30,343 nucleotides of DNA. Source: CAVXDP01 sp964562925 (GTDB taxonomy: Archaea; Thermoproteota; Bathyarchaeia; 40CM-2-53-6; CAVXDP01). Within the stretch, counting starts at the first letter, position 1, and every line of letters begins with the position of its first letter. The position numbers and the translations under genes were made by a program. This document shows, one piece after another, positions 23,781 to 30,343 of this stretch. The DNA is taken from positions 1 through 30,343 of the forward strand of contig CAZLVF010000015.1 of assembly GCA_964562925.1 (NCBI GenBank). Reading direction: 5' to 3'. Below the pieces are notes generated by a model. The model ran no database searches. It was not told the DNA's origin and saw nothing but the letters and a program-made list of their open reading frames with translations.

Positions 23781-24847
23781 CTCCGATTCTAGTTGTTAGT
23801 AACATAGATGTTGGCGCGGCGTCGAAGGGGCTCGTGAGTGATGTTCGAACTTACTCAGAATATGGGTACGAGAAACTTTTGGCGAAGTATGGTAGAGATA
23901 GAGTGGGACCGTTGCTGTTCGATCGAATCCTGAGAAAGCATAGGGTCACCGGTAGGATTGGACTTCACGGGAGAAACGATGCAAGTGAAATCCTAGACCT
24001 TTCAAAGCAACTTCGAAGGCTTGGACACAGAGTTGTTGGTGAGAGACATCCAAGTCTCTTGGAAGCTGCTAGGGAAACCAAATCATCCCTTGAGGTCGAT
24101 AAGGTCAGGGATGTAGGGTCAAGGACGAAGAGAGTCTTCAAAAAGACTATCGAGTTTTTGGAAGGTTGCAAACGTGACGAGAAACATTTGATCTACGAGA
24201 GTCAGATACTAAGGGTCGGGATAGTTAAGACTGAGATCAGACGCTACCTTGCGGAAGAGAACCTAGCCGCGCCGGAGGATTTGATCTTCGCCGTTGGACC
24301 TAGGTCGGCTGACCCGCACTATACCGGCGAGGATGGAGATCTCGTGCTCGTAGACCAACCAATCGTCTTCGACATTTTCCCTCAGGAGACAGGAGGCTAT
24401 TATTTCGATATGACTAGGACTTTCGTCATCGGCAAATCGTCGGAGAGAATCCGGACGATGTACAAGTCAGTGAGTACCGCGCAACAGTTTGCATTCGACC
24501 TAGCCCAAGCAGGATGCAGGGCTGAAGCCTTGATGAACGCGGTTTGTGACCATTTCTCTAGCGAGGGTTACAAGACTATTCGAGACCTGGCCAGAGGCGA
24601 TAAGATAGCTGAAAAGATAGGCTTTGTTCATTCACTGGGACATGGGATAGGTTTGACTATAGGCGAAAAACCATATCTAGCGCTTTATAGCGATGATAAT
24701 TTGAAGATTGGACATGTCTTCACCGTTGAGCCTGGACTCTACGATCCAGAAGTTGGCGGGGTTAGGATCGAGGACGTCGTTGCCTTGACCGACTCTGGCA
24801 TGGTCAACCTGACAGATTGCGAGAAGATTCTGGAGATCGGAGCCTAG
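23781..24847 (+). CDS. pepQ: M24-family Xaa-Pro dipeptidase/aminopeptidase P, N-terminus lost in gap
   Basis: The frame is open from the gap edge (first full codon 23783, reading PILVVSNIDVGAASKG) to TAG 24847, about 354 residues. GTG 23834 lies inside this protein-like sequence and is probably not the true start. The pita-bread domain has all five metal ligands: Asp and Asp in VFDIFP and YFDMTRT, His in SLGHGIG, Glu in TVEPGLY and Glu in VRIEDV. It should hydrolyse Xaa-Pro bonds in the cytoplasm, consistent with peptide import by the ABC transporter. The symbol is by family analogy. A Nudix gene follows after 20 bases. Confidence 0.93.
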
Positions 24848-24867
24848 TAGATCGAGGGAAAGTTTGA

Positions 24868-25362
24868 ATGGTCATTGAACGTTTGGAATCCTCTGGCGGC
24901 GTCGTATTTCGGAGGTCTGGATCTCAGGTTCTCTATCTTCTCTTGGGGTTTAGGCGTCGAGGTATTTGGTGCCTTCCGAAGGGTTTGATTGAGCCTGGCG
25001 AGAGCGAGGTCGACGCGGCTACCCGTGAAGTTAAAGAAGAGACAGGTGTGAAGAGTCTTAAGCTGATCGAGAAGATAGGAACGATCAGGTATCAGTTCGG
25101 ATATAGAGAGAGAAGGTTTGACAAGACCGTTCACTTCTACCTTTTCGAAACCGATCAAGCTGAGACTATTGTGGGTACGGAGCATGACATCTACGCATGG
25201 CTACCATCCGAGAAAGCCATCCGAACCCTATCATACCCGAACGAAAGAGACATCTTTGAAAGAGCACACTTGATAGTAAAAACTCTCACCCCGGAACAGT
25301 CGACGATCGAAACCTTCGCTAAGCCTGAGACGAAGGCTCCTAGCAGCTTGGTCTCATCATAA
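24868..25362 (+). CDS. Nudix hydrolase
   Basis: A 164-residue protein with a perfect Nudix box: Gly39-x5-Glu45-x7-Arg53-Glu54-x2-Glu57-Glu58-x-Gly60 in LIEPGESEVDAATREVKEET. The N-terminal SSGGVVFR and LPKGLIEPGE resemble diadenosine tetraphosphate hydrolase-like Nudix enzymes of archaea, but the substrate is not certain. The C-terminal about 30 residues are Ser/Thr/Pro-rich and low in structure. ATG 24868 is preceded by GAGGG. Probably co-transcribed with the M24 peptidase, 20 bases upstream, and converges with the next gene, four bases away. Confidence 0.93.
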   Translation: MVIERLESSGGVVFRRSGSQVLYLLLGFRRRGIWCLPKGLIEPGESEVDAATREVKEETGVKSLKLIEKIGTIRYQFGYRERRFDKTVHFYLFETDQAETIVGTEHDIYAWLPSEKAIRTLSYPNERDIFERAHLIVKTLTPEQSTIETFAKPETKAPSSLVSS

Positions 25363-25366
25363 TGAT

Positions 25367-25939
25367 CTAGGACATAATGCTGCGAGTACATGGACACCTG
25401 AATGACCTTTGAAGGTGGTCATAGATGTCCATTGTCTCCCTCACCGTCTTCTCAGTCTCTGAAGAGCCGTACATCACAAAGTATCTTCCAGAGTTCTCAC
25501 AACGCAGATGCGACGCCCAGAGCTCCCTCTGTTCCGCAGATCTACTGAAAAAAGACGTAGATCGTACGATTGCCTTTACACGCGTGAAGAGCGTCCTGTG
25601 ATCACATATCTGAAGTTCTTTGCGGTCAACGATCTCAAAATTTCCGACCTGTCCGTCTTTCTTGATCCTTTGAATGCTTGCTTCGACTTGAGCGTCCAAA
25701 GAAGCATACTTCTTCTGGATCGTTTCTATAAGTCCCCATGAAACGAACATCTTCGTCCCATCGGATGACTTGAAAGCAACATCGCCTTTCGCATGTTCAG
25801 ACTTGGGATTCAACTCAACCCTCCAAGTTCTAGGATAATCCACTTGGAAGCCGTAAACCGCGAATTTATCATACTCCAAACCCGTCAACGCAACACCGCC
25901 GTTTACATCGACCCATTGTTGGAAAGAAGCTAAGTCCAA
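25367..25939 (-). CDS. Conserved-looking protein of unknown function (possible PsbP/Mog1-like fold)
   Basis: A 190-residue protein with TTG start, no signal peptide and no membrane segment. The segment YGFQVDYPRTWRVELNP followed by DVAFKSSDGTKMFVSWG recalls the 'FxxxYPxxW' opening of PsbP/Mog1-like alpha/beta proteins, and the C-terminal helix (TVRETMDIYDHLQRSF) fits that pattern too. This is pattern recognition only. A TATA element lies at 25956-25962, so close that the message must be leaderless or start at a downstream codon such as TTG 25888. It contains several Cys near the C-terminus. Confidence 0.75.
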   Translation of the reverse strand: MDLASFQQWVDVNGGVALTGLEYDKFAVYGFQVDYPRTWRVELNPKSEHAKGDVAFKSSDGTKMFVSWGLIETIQKKYASLDAQVEASIQRIKKDGQVGNFEIVDRKELQICDHRTLFTRVKAIVRSTSFFSRSAEQRELWASHLRCENSGRYFVMYGSSETEKTVRETMDIYDHLQRSFRCPCTRSIMS

Positions 25940-25955
25940 TCACTATTGAAGCTAA

Positions 25956-25962
25956 TATATAT
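25956..25962 (-). promoter_or_regulatory. TATA box upstream of 25367-25939 gene
   Basis: Minus-strand TATATAT is centred about 20 bases before the TTG start. The spacing implies a leaderless or near-leaderless transcript, and raises doubt about the exact start codon. Confidence 0.45.
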
Positions 25963-26151
25963 TCTGTACAGTCGGTTCTTTCAATAAAGCCTCGTGCAAA
26001 CCTTTCATTGGTTAGGGAGTTTGCCAGAGCTCAGACAACAAAAATGTAGGGCACGAAAGAAGGAAACAGATGGATGACCTTGATTGTGCGAGGTCAGCCA
26101 TGCGCAAAACAAGTACAGCTTTCTGCAATGTCTTAGTTGAACACAATCAGG
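25963..26151. other. Intergenic stretch
   Basis: About 190 bases between two minus-strand genes; it holds the upstream promoter side of the unknown gene and I see no gene or RNA in it. Confidence 0.4.
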
Positions 26152-26765
26152 TTAGCTTGGCACATAACTGGCCTCGTCCTTGCTCGTAAACACGATGATG
26201 ACCGTGTGCGTTCTCACAACCCCATCAAGCGCCCGAATCTTTCCCATGACCAGCTTCTGGAGCTCATCAATGTTGCTGGCAACAACCTCAACAAGGAGGT
26301 CAAAATCCCCCGTAATGCCCTTCACCTTAAGAACCTCCCGAGCTTTGGCTATTTTTTCGGCCAGAAGCCTCTCCTTTCCCGGGATTGTTGAGACAAATAC
26401 ATAGGCGGAGACGTTCTTCCCATATATCGCTGGATCCACAAAGATACATTTTCGATACAGTCCGCTTCTCTTCATCCTCTTGAGACGACTATGAACTATC
26501 GCAGATGTTGTCTTCAGTTTTTCAGCNNNNNNNNNNNNNNNNNNNNNNNNNNNNNNNNNNNNNNNNNNNNNNNNNNNNNNNNNNNNNNNNNNNNNNNNNN
26601 NNNNNNNNNNNNNNNNNNNNNNNNNNTCATCCTCTTGAGACGACTATGAACTATCGCAGATGTTGTCTTCAGTTTTTCAGCGATGTCCAAATGGGTCAAT
26701 TCGGGGTTCCGATACAGAGTCCGTAGAATGCAAAGATCAACATCTTCAAGCATACGATCTTTCAA
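26152..26765 (-). CDS. Lrp/AsnC-family regulator, artificially split by a scaffold gap
   Basis: The N-terminal piece (26765 down to the gap; MKDRMLEDVDLCILRTLYRN, winged helix-turn-helix) and the C-terminal piece (26475 to 26152; RAM domain with VKGITGDFDLLVEVVASN) overlap by an identical 55 bases on both sides of the N run. Removing 155 bases (gap plus one copy) joins them in frame through SRLKRMKRSGLY into a 152-residue protein of normal Lrp length. The gene is therefore intact in the organism. It is the second Lrp/AsnC gene in the window; its effector and targets are unknown. Confidence 0.92.
26472..26526. repeat. 55-bp overlap sequence, left copy
   Basis: Identical over 55 bases to 26627-26681 and abutting the N run. 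It is best explained as the same genomic DNA present at both contig ends. Confidence 0.97.
26527..26626. other. Spurious assembly gap (100 N)
   Basis: The 55 bases on its left edge and right edge are identical, so the contigs overlap and no sequence is actually missing. Confidence 0.95.
26627..26681. repeat. 55-bp overlap sequence, right copy
   Basis: Second copy of 26472-26526. A 55-base overlap equals a k-mer length widely used by de Bruijn assemblers, which fits an unjoined contig end. Confidence 0.97.
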
Positions 26766-26954
26766 CGTAATCGCACAATCTCTGTGTGCGCTCGTTCCTA
26801 TTTTAGTTCTCGGCGTGTTTGCCTAACGAATTTTCGGGTCGAGAGATGTTCTGCTGAGGTGGTAGGGGAGGTACATTCAAGACTTGTCGACGAGGAATTT
26901 CCATTTGACTTGGCAGAGGATTTTTTCTGGGAAGACAAGCTCGTCTTTAAGCAC

Positions 26955-28007
26955 TTACATATTCGCCTGAAGGATTTTGCAGATTGCATCGGCCATCTCA
27001 CTGGTCTTCGCTGAGCCTCCCAAGTCGTAGGTGAGAAACCTTCCTTCTTCCAGGGTTCTGTAAACCGCCCGTTCGATCTTCTCGGCTGCATTTTTTTCTC
27101 CCAAGTACTCGAGCATCATTTTTGAAGCCATTATGGTCGCCACAGGGTTAACTTTGTTCTGGCCTGCGTACTTAGGCGCAGATCCGTGAACAGGCTCGAA
27201 CATCGCATATTTGTCGCCTATGTTAGCTCCTGCAGCTACGCCCAATCCTCCAACCGTCTGCGCGGCTTCGTCTGATAGTATGTCCCCGAACATGTTCGTT
27301 GTTACTATTACGTCAAATGACTCTGGTCTCTTGATGAGATGCATCGCCATCGCGTCGACGTGCATGTCTTCAACTTTGACATCTGGGAATTCTTCTGCAA
27401 CATCTAGTACTGACCGCTTGAATATTCCGTCTGTAAGTTTGAGGATGTTACCTTTGTGTACGTAGGTTACATGTTTCTTTCGTTTCACCGCAAGTCTGAA
27501 AGCGAATCTTGCGATACGTTCCGATGCTTTTCTAGTTATTACTCGCATGGCAACAGCAACTCCAGGGGAGACCTCGAACTCGTTTGCCACGTACAACCCT
27601 TCAGTATTCTCACGCAAGATTATCATGTCTATACTCGGGTTTAGACAAGGCACTCGAGGCATAGACCTGCAGGGTCTGACGTTCGCGTAGAGATCATAAA
27701 TCTTCCTTAGCGTAACAGCAACGCTTCGAGGGGAGCCTTCCTCTTCAGGTGTAGTCATGGGTCCTTTCAGGCATGCTTCTGTACCCTCTAGCAGTCGCAG
27801 CGTCTCTTCCGGAAGGTTGGTTCCATACTTTGGGATGCAATGGTAGCCAGCCTCGGCCATGACGTACTCGAGTTTCAGTTCGTCTATAGCTGATTGAACA
27901 GCGTTCAGCGTCTTCAGCGCAGCATCTATAACCTCAGGTCCAACGCCGTCTCCTGGGAGGATAGCTATCCTATGGACCCTGCCCAATTGACCTGTATCAC
28001 CCAGCAT
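26955..28007 (-). CDS. Isocitrate/isopropylmalate dehydrogenase-family protein (NAD-IDH-like)
   Basis: A 350-residue beta-decarboxylating dehydrogenase. ILPGDGVGPEV, the arginines Arg101, Arg111 and Arg132, Tyr139 (RENTEGLYV), Lys185 and the metal aspartates Asp218, Asp242 and Asp246 are intact. The VTLRKIYDLYANVRPCRS stretch resembles NAD-dependent isocitrate dehydrogenases. However, the isocitrate-contacting pair Ser-x-Asn is Ser95-Val-Ala97, so the Asn is missing. Homoisocitrate or isopropylmalate remain possible substrates. ATG 28007 gives a 10-residue lead before the Rossmann start. It follows the OB-fold gene after 92 bases on the same strand. Confidence 0.9.
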   Translation of the reverse strand: MLGDTGQLGRVHRIAILPGDGVGPEVIDAALKTLNAVQSAIDELKLEYVMAEAGYHCIPKYGTNLPEETLRLLEGTEACLKGPMTTPEEEGSPRSVAVTLRKIYDLYANVRPCRSMPRVPCLNPSIDMIILRENTEGLYVANEFEVSPGVAVAMRVITRKASERIARFAFRLAVKRKKHVTYVHKGNILKLTDGIFKRSVLDVAEEFPDVKVEDMHVDAMAMHLIKRPESFDVIVTTNMFGDILSDEAAQTVGGLGVAAGANIGDKYAMFEPVHGSAPKYAGQNKVNPVATIMASKMMLEYLGEKNAAEKIERAVYRTLEEGRFLTYDLGGSAKTSEMADAICKILQANM

Positions 28008-28045
28008 GGGCTGTAGGGTGTTAAACCTACGCTATGCTACGTTGT

Positions 28046-28066
28046 AGAAAGGAGAGGAAGAAAAGG
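28046..28066 (-). terminator. Pyrimidine tract after OB-fold gene
   Basis: The minus strand has an uninterrupted 21-base C/T tract with T-clusters, 34 bases past the OB-fold gene's stop codon and before the dehydrogenase start. It could end transcription of the upstream gene or be part of the next promoter. Confidence 0.27.
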
Positions 28067-28099
28067 TTTGGAGCTTACGATCGGCTTCGTAACTAGATT

Positions 28100-28585
28100 C
28101 TAGAACCTTCGCCTTCTTCCTCTGAATCCGCCGCGTCCTCCTCGCCCTCGGTATCCTCCTTCATCTCGGAAGCTCGGGCGGAAGGTTGGGTAGCGGCGCT
28201 CCTGTTCGAACCTCTTGTCGGAGAGGTTGTTCTTGTCGTTTACTTCAGCTATCGTTCCCTTAGACGCTTCGAAACTGCCAAACCTTCCGATGTTGAGTCG
28301 CATCGAACCTTTGAAGAGGGAGACGTAGCCGTTCTTGACATCTATGACGTCACCTTCCTTGACCTTGTCTATGTTATCATCCCACAATGTTAGGTAGATC
28401 GATCCGGTTTCGTCTCCAACAAGCGCGTCAACGACCCTGTGAGTTGAGCCATCGCTTCTTGAGATCGTCTCTCTAGCCTCGCCTTTCGAAACAACTTTCA
28501 CCGTCAGGTTCAATTGTCTCGACTGCGGATTCAGATTTTCCACTTTCACACTCGCCTGTGCTGGCGGCTGTTCAGGATACGTCAT
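28100..28585 (-). CDS. Single-stranded nucleic acid-binding OB-fold protein with RGG tail
   Basis: A single OB-fold of the archaeal SSB/RPA-like, SOSS-B-like group. Residues LNLTVKVVSKGEARE, VDALVGDETGSIYLTLWDDN and VIDVKNGYVSLFKGSMRLNI are the OB strands. The C-terminus (about residues 140-161) is an Arg/Gly-rich tail (YRGRGGRGGFRGRRRRF). It likely binds single-stranded DNA or RNA in replication, repair or transcription. I chose ATG 28585 because AGGTGA is 12 bases upstream; the frame opens at GTG 28597, too close to that Shine-Dalgarno site. It follows tfb on the same strand. Confidence 0.9.
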   Translation of the reverse strand: MTYPEQPPAQASVKVENLNPQSRQLNLTVKVVSKGEARETISRSDGSTHRVVDALVGDETGSIYLTLWDDNIDKVKEGDVIDVKNGYVSLFKGSMRLNIGRFGSFEASKGTIAEVNDKNNLSDKRFEQERRYPTFRPSFRDEGGYRGRGGRGGFRGRRRRF

Positions 28586-28752
28586 ATGTGGTTGCACTCA
28601 CCTTAACGGTGAACTCTGAAGAGTTGACGACCCTTCTTAAGGATTATGTTCAGTCATTAAGGGCCTCGACCGAAGGAATCTAGGATTGGTGCGTTCTTGA
28701 TGCGGGAAAACCTCTTCGAACCTTCTGACTGCTGATAGGTGACTTCTTAGGC

Positions 28753-29712
28753 TTACAGTGGAACCTCGATGAAAAGGCGTTCTAGAAGTTCTTTGTACCT
28801 GTTTCGGATCGTAACCTCTGTGACGTTGGCTATCTCGGCTATCTCTCTCTGGGTTTTTCTTTCGCTCATGAGGACCGTTGCTATGTACGTAGCAGCGGCC
28901 GCTATTCCTGTAGGTCCTCGTCCGCTCGTCAGCTTCAAGTGTTTCGCGATCTCCAAGATCTTTATCGCTATCGCCTCAGCTTTTCCAGAGACGATGAGTT
29001 TGTTGGAGAAACGTGCCGCGTAGTTTCGACTGGTCGATGGTGGAACGAACGTTTCGAGTTCACGGACCATGAAACGGTAGCTTCGACCGATATCCTTCTT
29101 GTTCAAGGTAGACGCGTTAGCGATCTCGTCGAGTGTTCGTGGCACACCGCACTGTCTACAACTCATATATACAGCTGCGGCTGTAACATTGTGAATGGAT
29201 CTTCCCCTGATCAGCCTTTTCTTTATGGCCTTCCTATAGATCACCGATGCCGTCTCGACAATATTCTTGGGCAGGTTTAGTGAAGACGCGATCTTACTCA
29301 ACTCTGATAATGCGACAGCCAGGTTCCTTTCTGTAGCATCTGAAACTCGCACCCGCCTCTGCCATTTTCTCAGTCTGTAGAGTTCCATCCTCTGGTCTGG
29401 GTCGAACTTCTTTCCAACAGCTTTGTCCCGCCAGTCGATCATCGTTGAAAGTCCTTTGTCATGAATCGTGTAAGTGAGCGGCGCTCCAACCCTGGTCCGT
29501 TTGGCTTTCTGTTCATCATCGAAGGCTCTCCACTCCGGTCCTGGGTTGGTCAGTTTCTCAGCGATTACACAACCACAAGCCATACAGACGACTTCTGCCG
29601 CGTCGTAGTCACGCATCAGTTTCGAGCTTCCGCATTCTGGGCAGGCGCGTACTTTTGAGTGTGTTGAAGCTACTTCGAGTCCAGGTTCTTCTGACAATAT
29701 CTCACCTTTCAC
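28753..29712 (-). CDS. tfb: Transcription initiation factor B (TFB/TFIIB)
   Basis: A 319-residue archaeal TFIIB homologue that bridges TATA-bound TBP and RNA polymerase. The zinc ribbon is Cys24-x2-Cys27 and Cys43-x2-Cys46. A B-reader/linker segment follows (GPEWRAFDDEQKAKRTRVGAP), then two cyclin-like repeats at about 118-205 and 215-305; VYMSCRQCGVPRTLDEIA is typical of the first. The final helix-turn-helix (TEVTIRNRYKEL) recognises the BRE. GTG 29712 overlaps the gar1 stop by four bases (GTGA), so the two genes are coupled. Confidence 0.98.
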   Translation of the reverse strand: MKGEILSEEPGLEVASTHSKVRACPECGSSKLMRDYDAAEVVCMACGCVIAEKLTNPGPEWRAFDDEQKAKRTRVGAPLTYTIHDKGLSTMIDWRDKAVGKKFDPDQRMELYRLRKWQRRVRVSDATERNLAVALSELSKIASSLNLPKNIVETASVIYRKAIKKRLIRGRSIHNVTAAAVYMSCRQCGVPRTLDEIANASTLNKKDIGRSYRFMVRELETFVPPSTSRNYAARFSNKLIVSGKAEAIAIKILEIAKHLKLTSGRGPTGIAAAATYIATVLMSERKTQREIAEIANVTEVTIRNRYKELLERLFIEVPL

Positions 29713-29948
29713 GCTTCTTCATTGGAAGCATATACGACTCTTCCAACAAAAGCGGAAGGTTCAGAAGCCGTGGGTTTGATCGATACATAAGGAGACGAGA
29801 CAGGGCCGAAAACGTCGACGACGACACCTAACTGTCTCAGTTTGCTGTCGAAGACCCTTGTCTGCAGTCGAGGCGGTGAACCTGTCTCTAGTCTTATTAT
29901 GAGGCTACGGCTTCTTGAGAGATGATGAATCTTACCGAGCCTCCTCAA
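29709..29948 (-). CDS. gar1: Gar1-like H/ACA RNA-protein complex subunit
   Basis: A 79-residue protein with the Gar1 beta-barrel pattern: LGKIHHLSRSRSLIIRLE near the start, KLRQLGVVVDVFGPVSSPYVSIKP in the middle and FVGRVVYA at the end. Gar1 is part of the H/ACA RNP that guides pseudouridylation of rRNA. The gene starts with TTG 29948, with GGAG about 11 bases upstream, and overlaps tfb. It lies directly downstream of the 23S rRNA gene on the same strand, so its product modifies the RNA encoded next door; gar1-tfb order is known in other archaea. Confidence 0.93.
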   Translation of the reverse strand: MRRLGKIHHLSRSRSLIIRLETGSPPRLQTRVFDSKLRQLGVVVDVFGPVSSPYVSIKPTASEPSAFVGRVVYASNEEA

Positions 29949-29999
29949 CTTCGCGCATTCACTCCTCGAGCATTGAGAAAGGGGAAGTGTAGAAATCGA

Positions 30000-30007
30000 A
30001 ATATAAA
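30000..30007 (-). promoter_or_regulatory. TATA box for gar1-tfb
   Basis: Minus-strand TTTATATT lies about 55 bases before the gar1 TTG, allowing a leader of about 30 bases. It suggests gar1-tfb is transcribed separately from the rRNA. Confidence 0.5.
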
Positions 30008-30155
30008 CGTAGCTTTGAAATGCAACATTCGTCTAGGGGCAGGCTCATGCCAACTGACAGCAATCAACTCCATCTTTCAATGATGTGCATCGTAAGAAGT
30101 CGTTGACGGCATGAAGGTTTGGTATTTGAAAATGATCTCCGATGTGTCGAAGAGT

Positions 30156-30190
30156 CTGAGAGAAAACATTCTTGGAAGTTGTTCTCTCAG
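30156..30190. other. Stem-loop downstream of 23S rRNA
   Basis: CTGAGAGAA(A)ACA pairs with TGTTCTCTCAG around a loop of about 11 bases with one bulged A. It lies about 65 bases past the rRNA end. A second short hairpin (GCGTT, 6-base loop, AACGC) lies at 30192-30207. These may be pre-rRNA processing or termination structures; the matching 5' flank of 23S is outside the window. Confidence 0.45.
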
Positions 30191-30253
30191 TCGCGTTTTC
30201 TCTAACGCCTGCAGAGGCCTATGATATCGCTCGAATGTGAGTTCCTTTTTTTG

Positions 30254-30343
30254 ACCCAACACCTTGAGCGATTGGGGGCAGCGGGCTAAACGCCTCGGCC
30301 GAAGCCTCGGCGCGTACACCCCTGCTCCATCAACCTCATCTTC
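30254..30343 (-). rRNA. rrl: 23S ribosomal RNA, 3' end only
   Basis: The minus strand reads GAAGATGAGGTTGATGGAGC, then GGGGTGTACGCGCCGAGGC, TTCGGCCGAGGCGTTTAGCC and CGCTGCCCCCAATCGCTCAA. This matches the conserved 3'-terminal domain of archaeal 23S rRNA (GAxGAxGUUGAU, the GUGUAxGCGC hairpin, and the UUUAGCCCG...CUAAUCG closing region). The mature end is estimated at about 30254, where an A-run begins; the rest of the gene lies beyond the right edge. Confidence 0.87.

Larger units (their letters stand above)
29949..30253. other. Spacer between 23S rRNA and gar1
   Basis: About 305 bases without a recognisable protein gene or tRNA and without an evident 5S rRNA. It contains the TATA element for gar1-tfb (30000-30007) and the hairpin at 30156-30190. 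An 80-codon frame overlapping the rRNA end is not considered coding. Confidence 0.5.

Noticed and set aside
26627..26681. Direct repeat as a biological duplication or mobile-element target site
   Set aside because: The copies abut an N run exactly and collapse to an intact gene, which points to an assembly artefact.
30077..30319. 80-codon frame at the right edge
   Set aside because: It covers the 23S rRNA 3' end and spacer; it is not protein-coding.
1..30343. CRISPR arrays, insertion sequences, integrases, phage or defence genes
   Set aside because: I found no repeat-spacer pattern, transposase motifs or known defence domains in the readable sequence.

Overview
This is archaeal DNA, most likely from a Thermoproteota/TACK-type lineage such as Bathyarchaeia; the exact lineage is inference. 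The direct evidence is a transcription factor B gene, a Gar1 H/ACA RNP gene, an AlaX editing protein, an RPA-like OB-fold protein, TATA-box promoters (at least one spaced for a leaderless mRNA), frequent GTG/TTG starts, and the 3' end of an archaeal-type 23S rRNA. The window is a draft scaffold with three 100-N gaps (20513-20612, 23681-23780, 26527-26626).

Left part (1-8135): a very large secreted subtilisin-family (S8) peptidase, minus strand, runs off the left edge. It is followed on the plus strand by alaX, an old-yellow-enzyme oxidoreductase and a beta-decarboxylating dehydrogenase. A gene-poor 0.8 kb stretch with a possible gene relic and an orphan TATA box comes next, then a creatininase-family amidohydrolase.

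Middle (8183-15054): a complete oligo/dipeptide ABC transporter on the minus strand, transcribed as two ATPases, then (behind its own promoter) the binding protein and two permeases. Upstream is a 0.9 kb stretch with small ORFs that I do not recognise (58, 40 and 69 codons). With the S8 peptidase and the M24 dipeptidase further right, this suggests a peptide-using heterotroph.

15055-18214: family-4 uracil-DNA glycosylase, a 5-formyl-THF cyclo-ligase-like protein, a 47-aa zinc-ribbon protein, a PLP-dependent cysteine synthase with a cysteine-rich tail, and an Lrp/AsnC regulator.

18277-23333: a complete diaminopimelate-aminotransferase lysine operon on the minus strand: dapA, dapB, lysA, dapF, dapL. 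These five genes cover every step from aspartate semialdehyde to lysine. lysA is interrupted by an N gap that is probably shorter than the missing sequence.

23558-30343: a glutaredoxin-like gene and an M24 peptidase diverge from inside the second gap. Then come a Nudix hydrolase, an unknown protein, an Lrp/AsnC gene split only by a scaffolding artefact (a 55-bp identical overlap on both sides of the third gap), a second isocitrate/isopropylmalate-type dehydrogenase, an RGG-tailed OB-fold protein, tfb, gar1 and the 23S rRNA 3' end, all on the minus strand except the peptidase and the Nudix gene.

I did not find a clearly novel defence or mobile system. The most unusual items are the small-ORF cluster at 14129-14920, the cysteine-rich tail of the cysteine synthase, the helical insertion in the OppD ATPase, the OYE-family active-site substitutions, and the 23S-gar1-tfb linkage.
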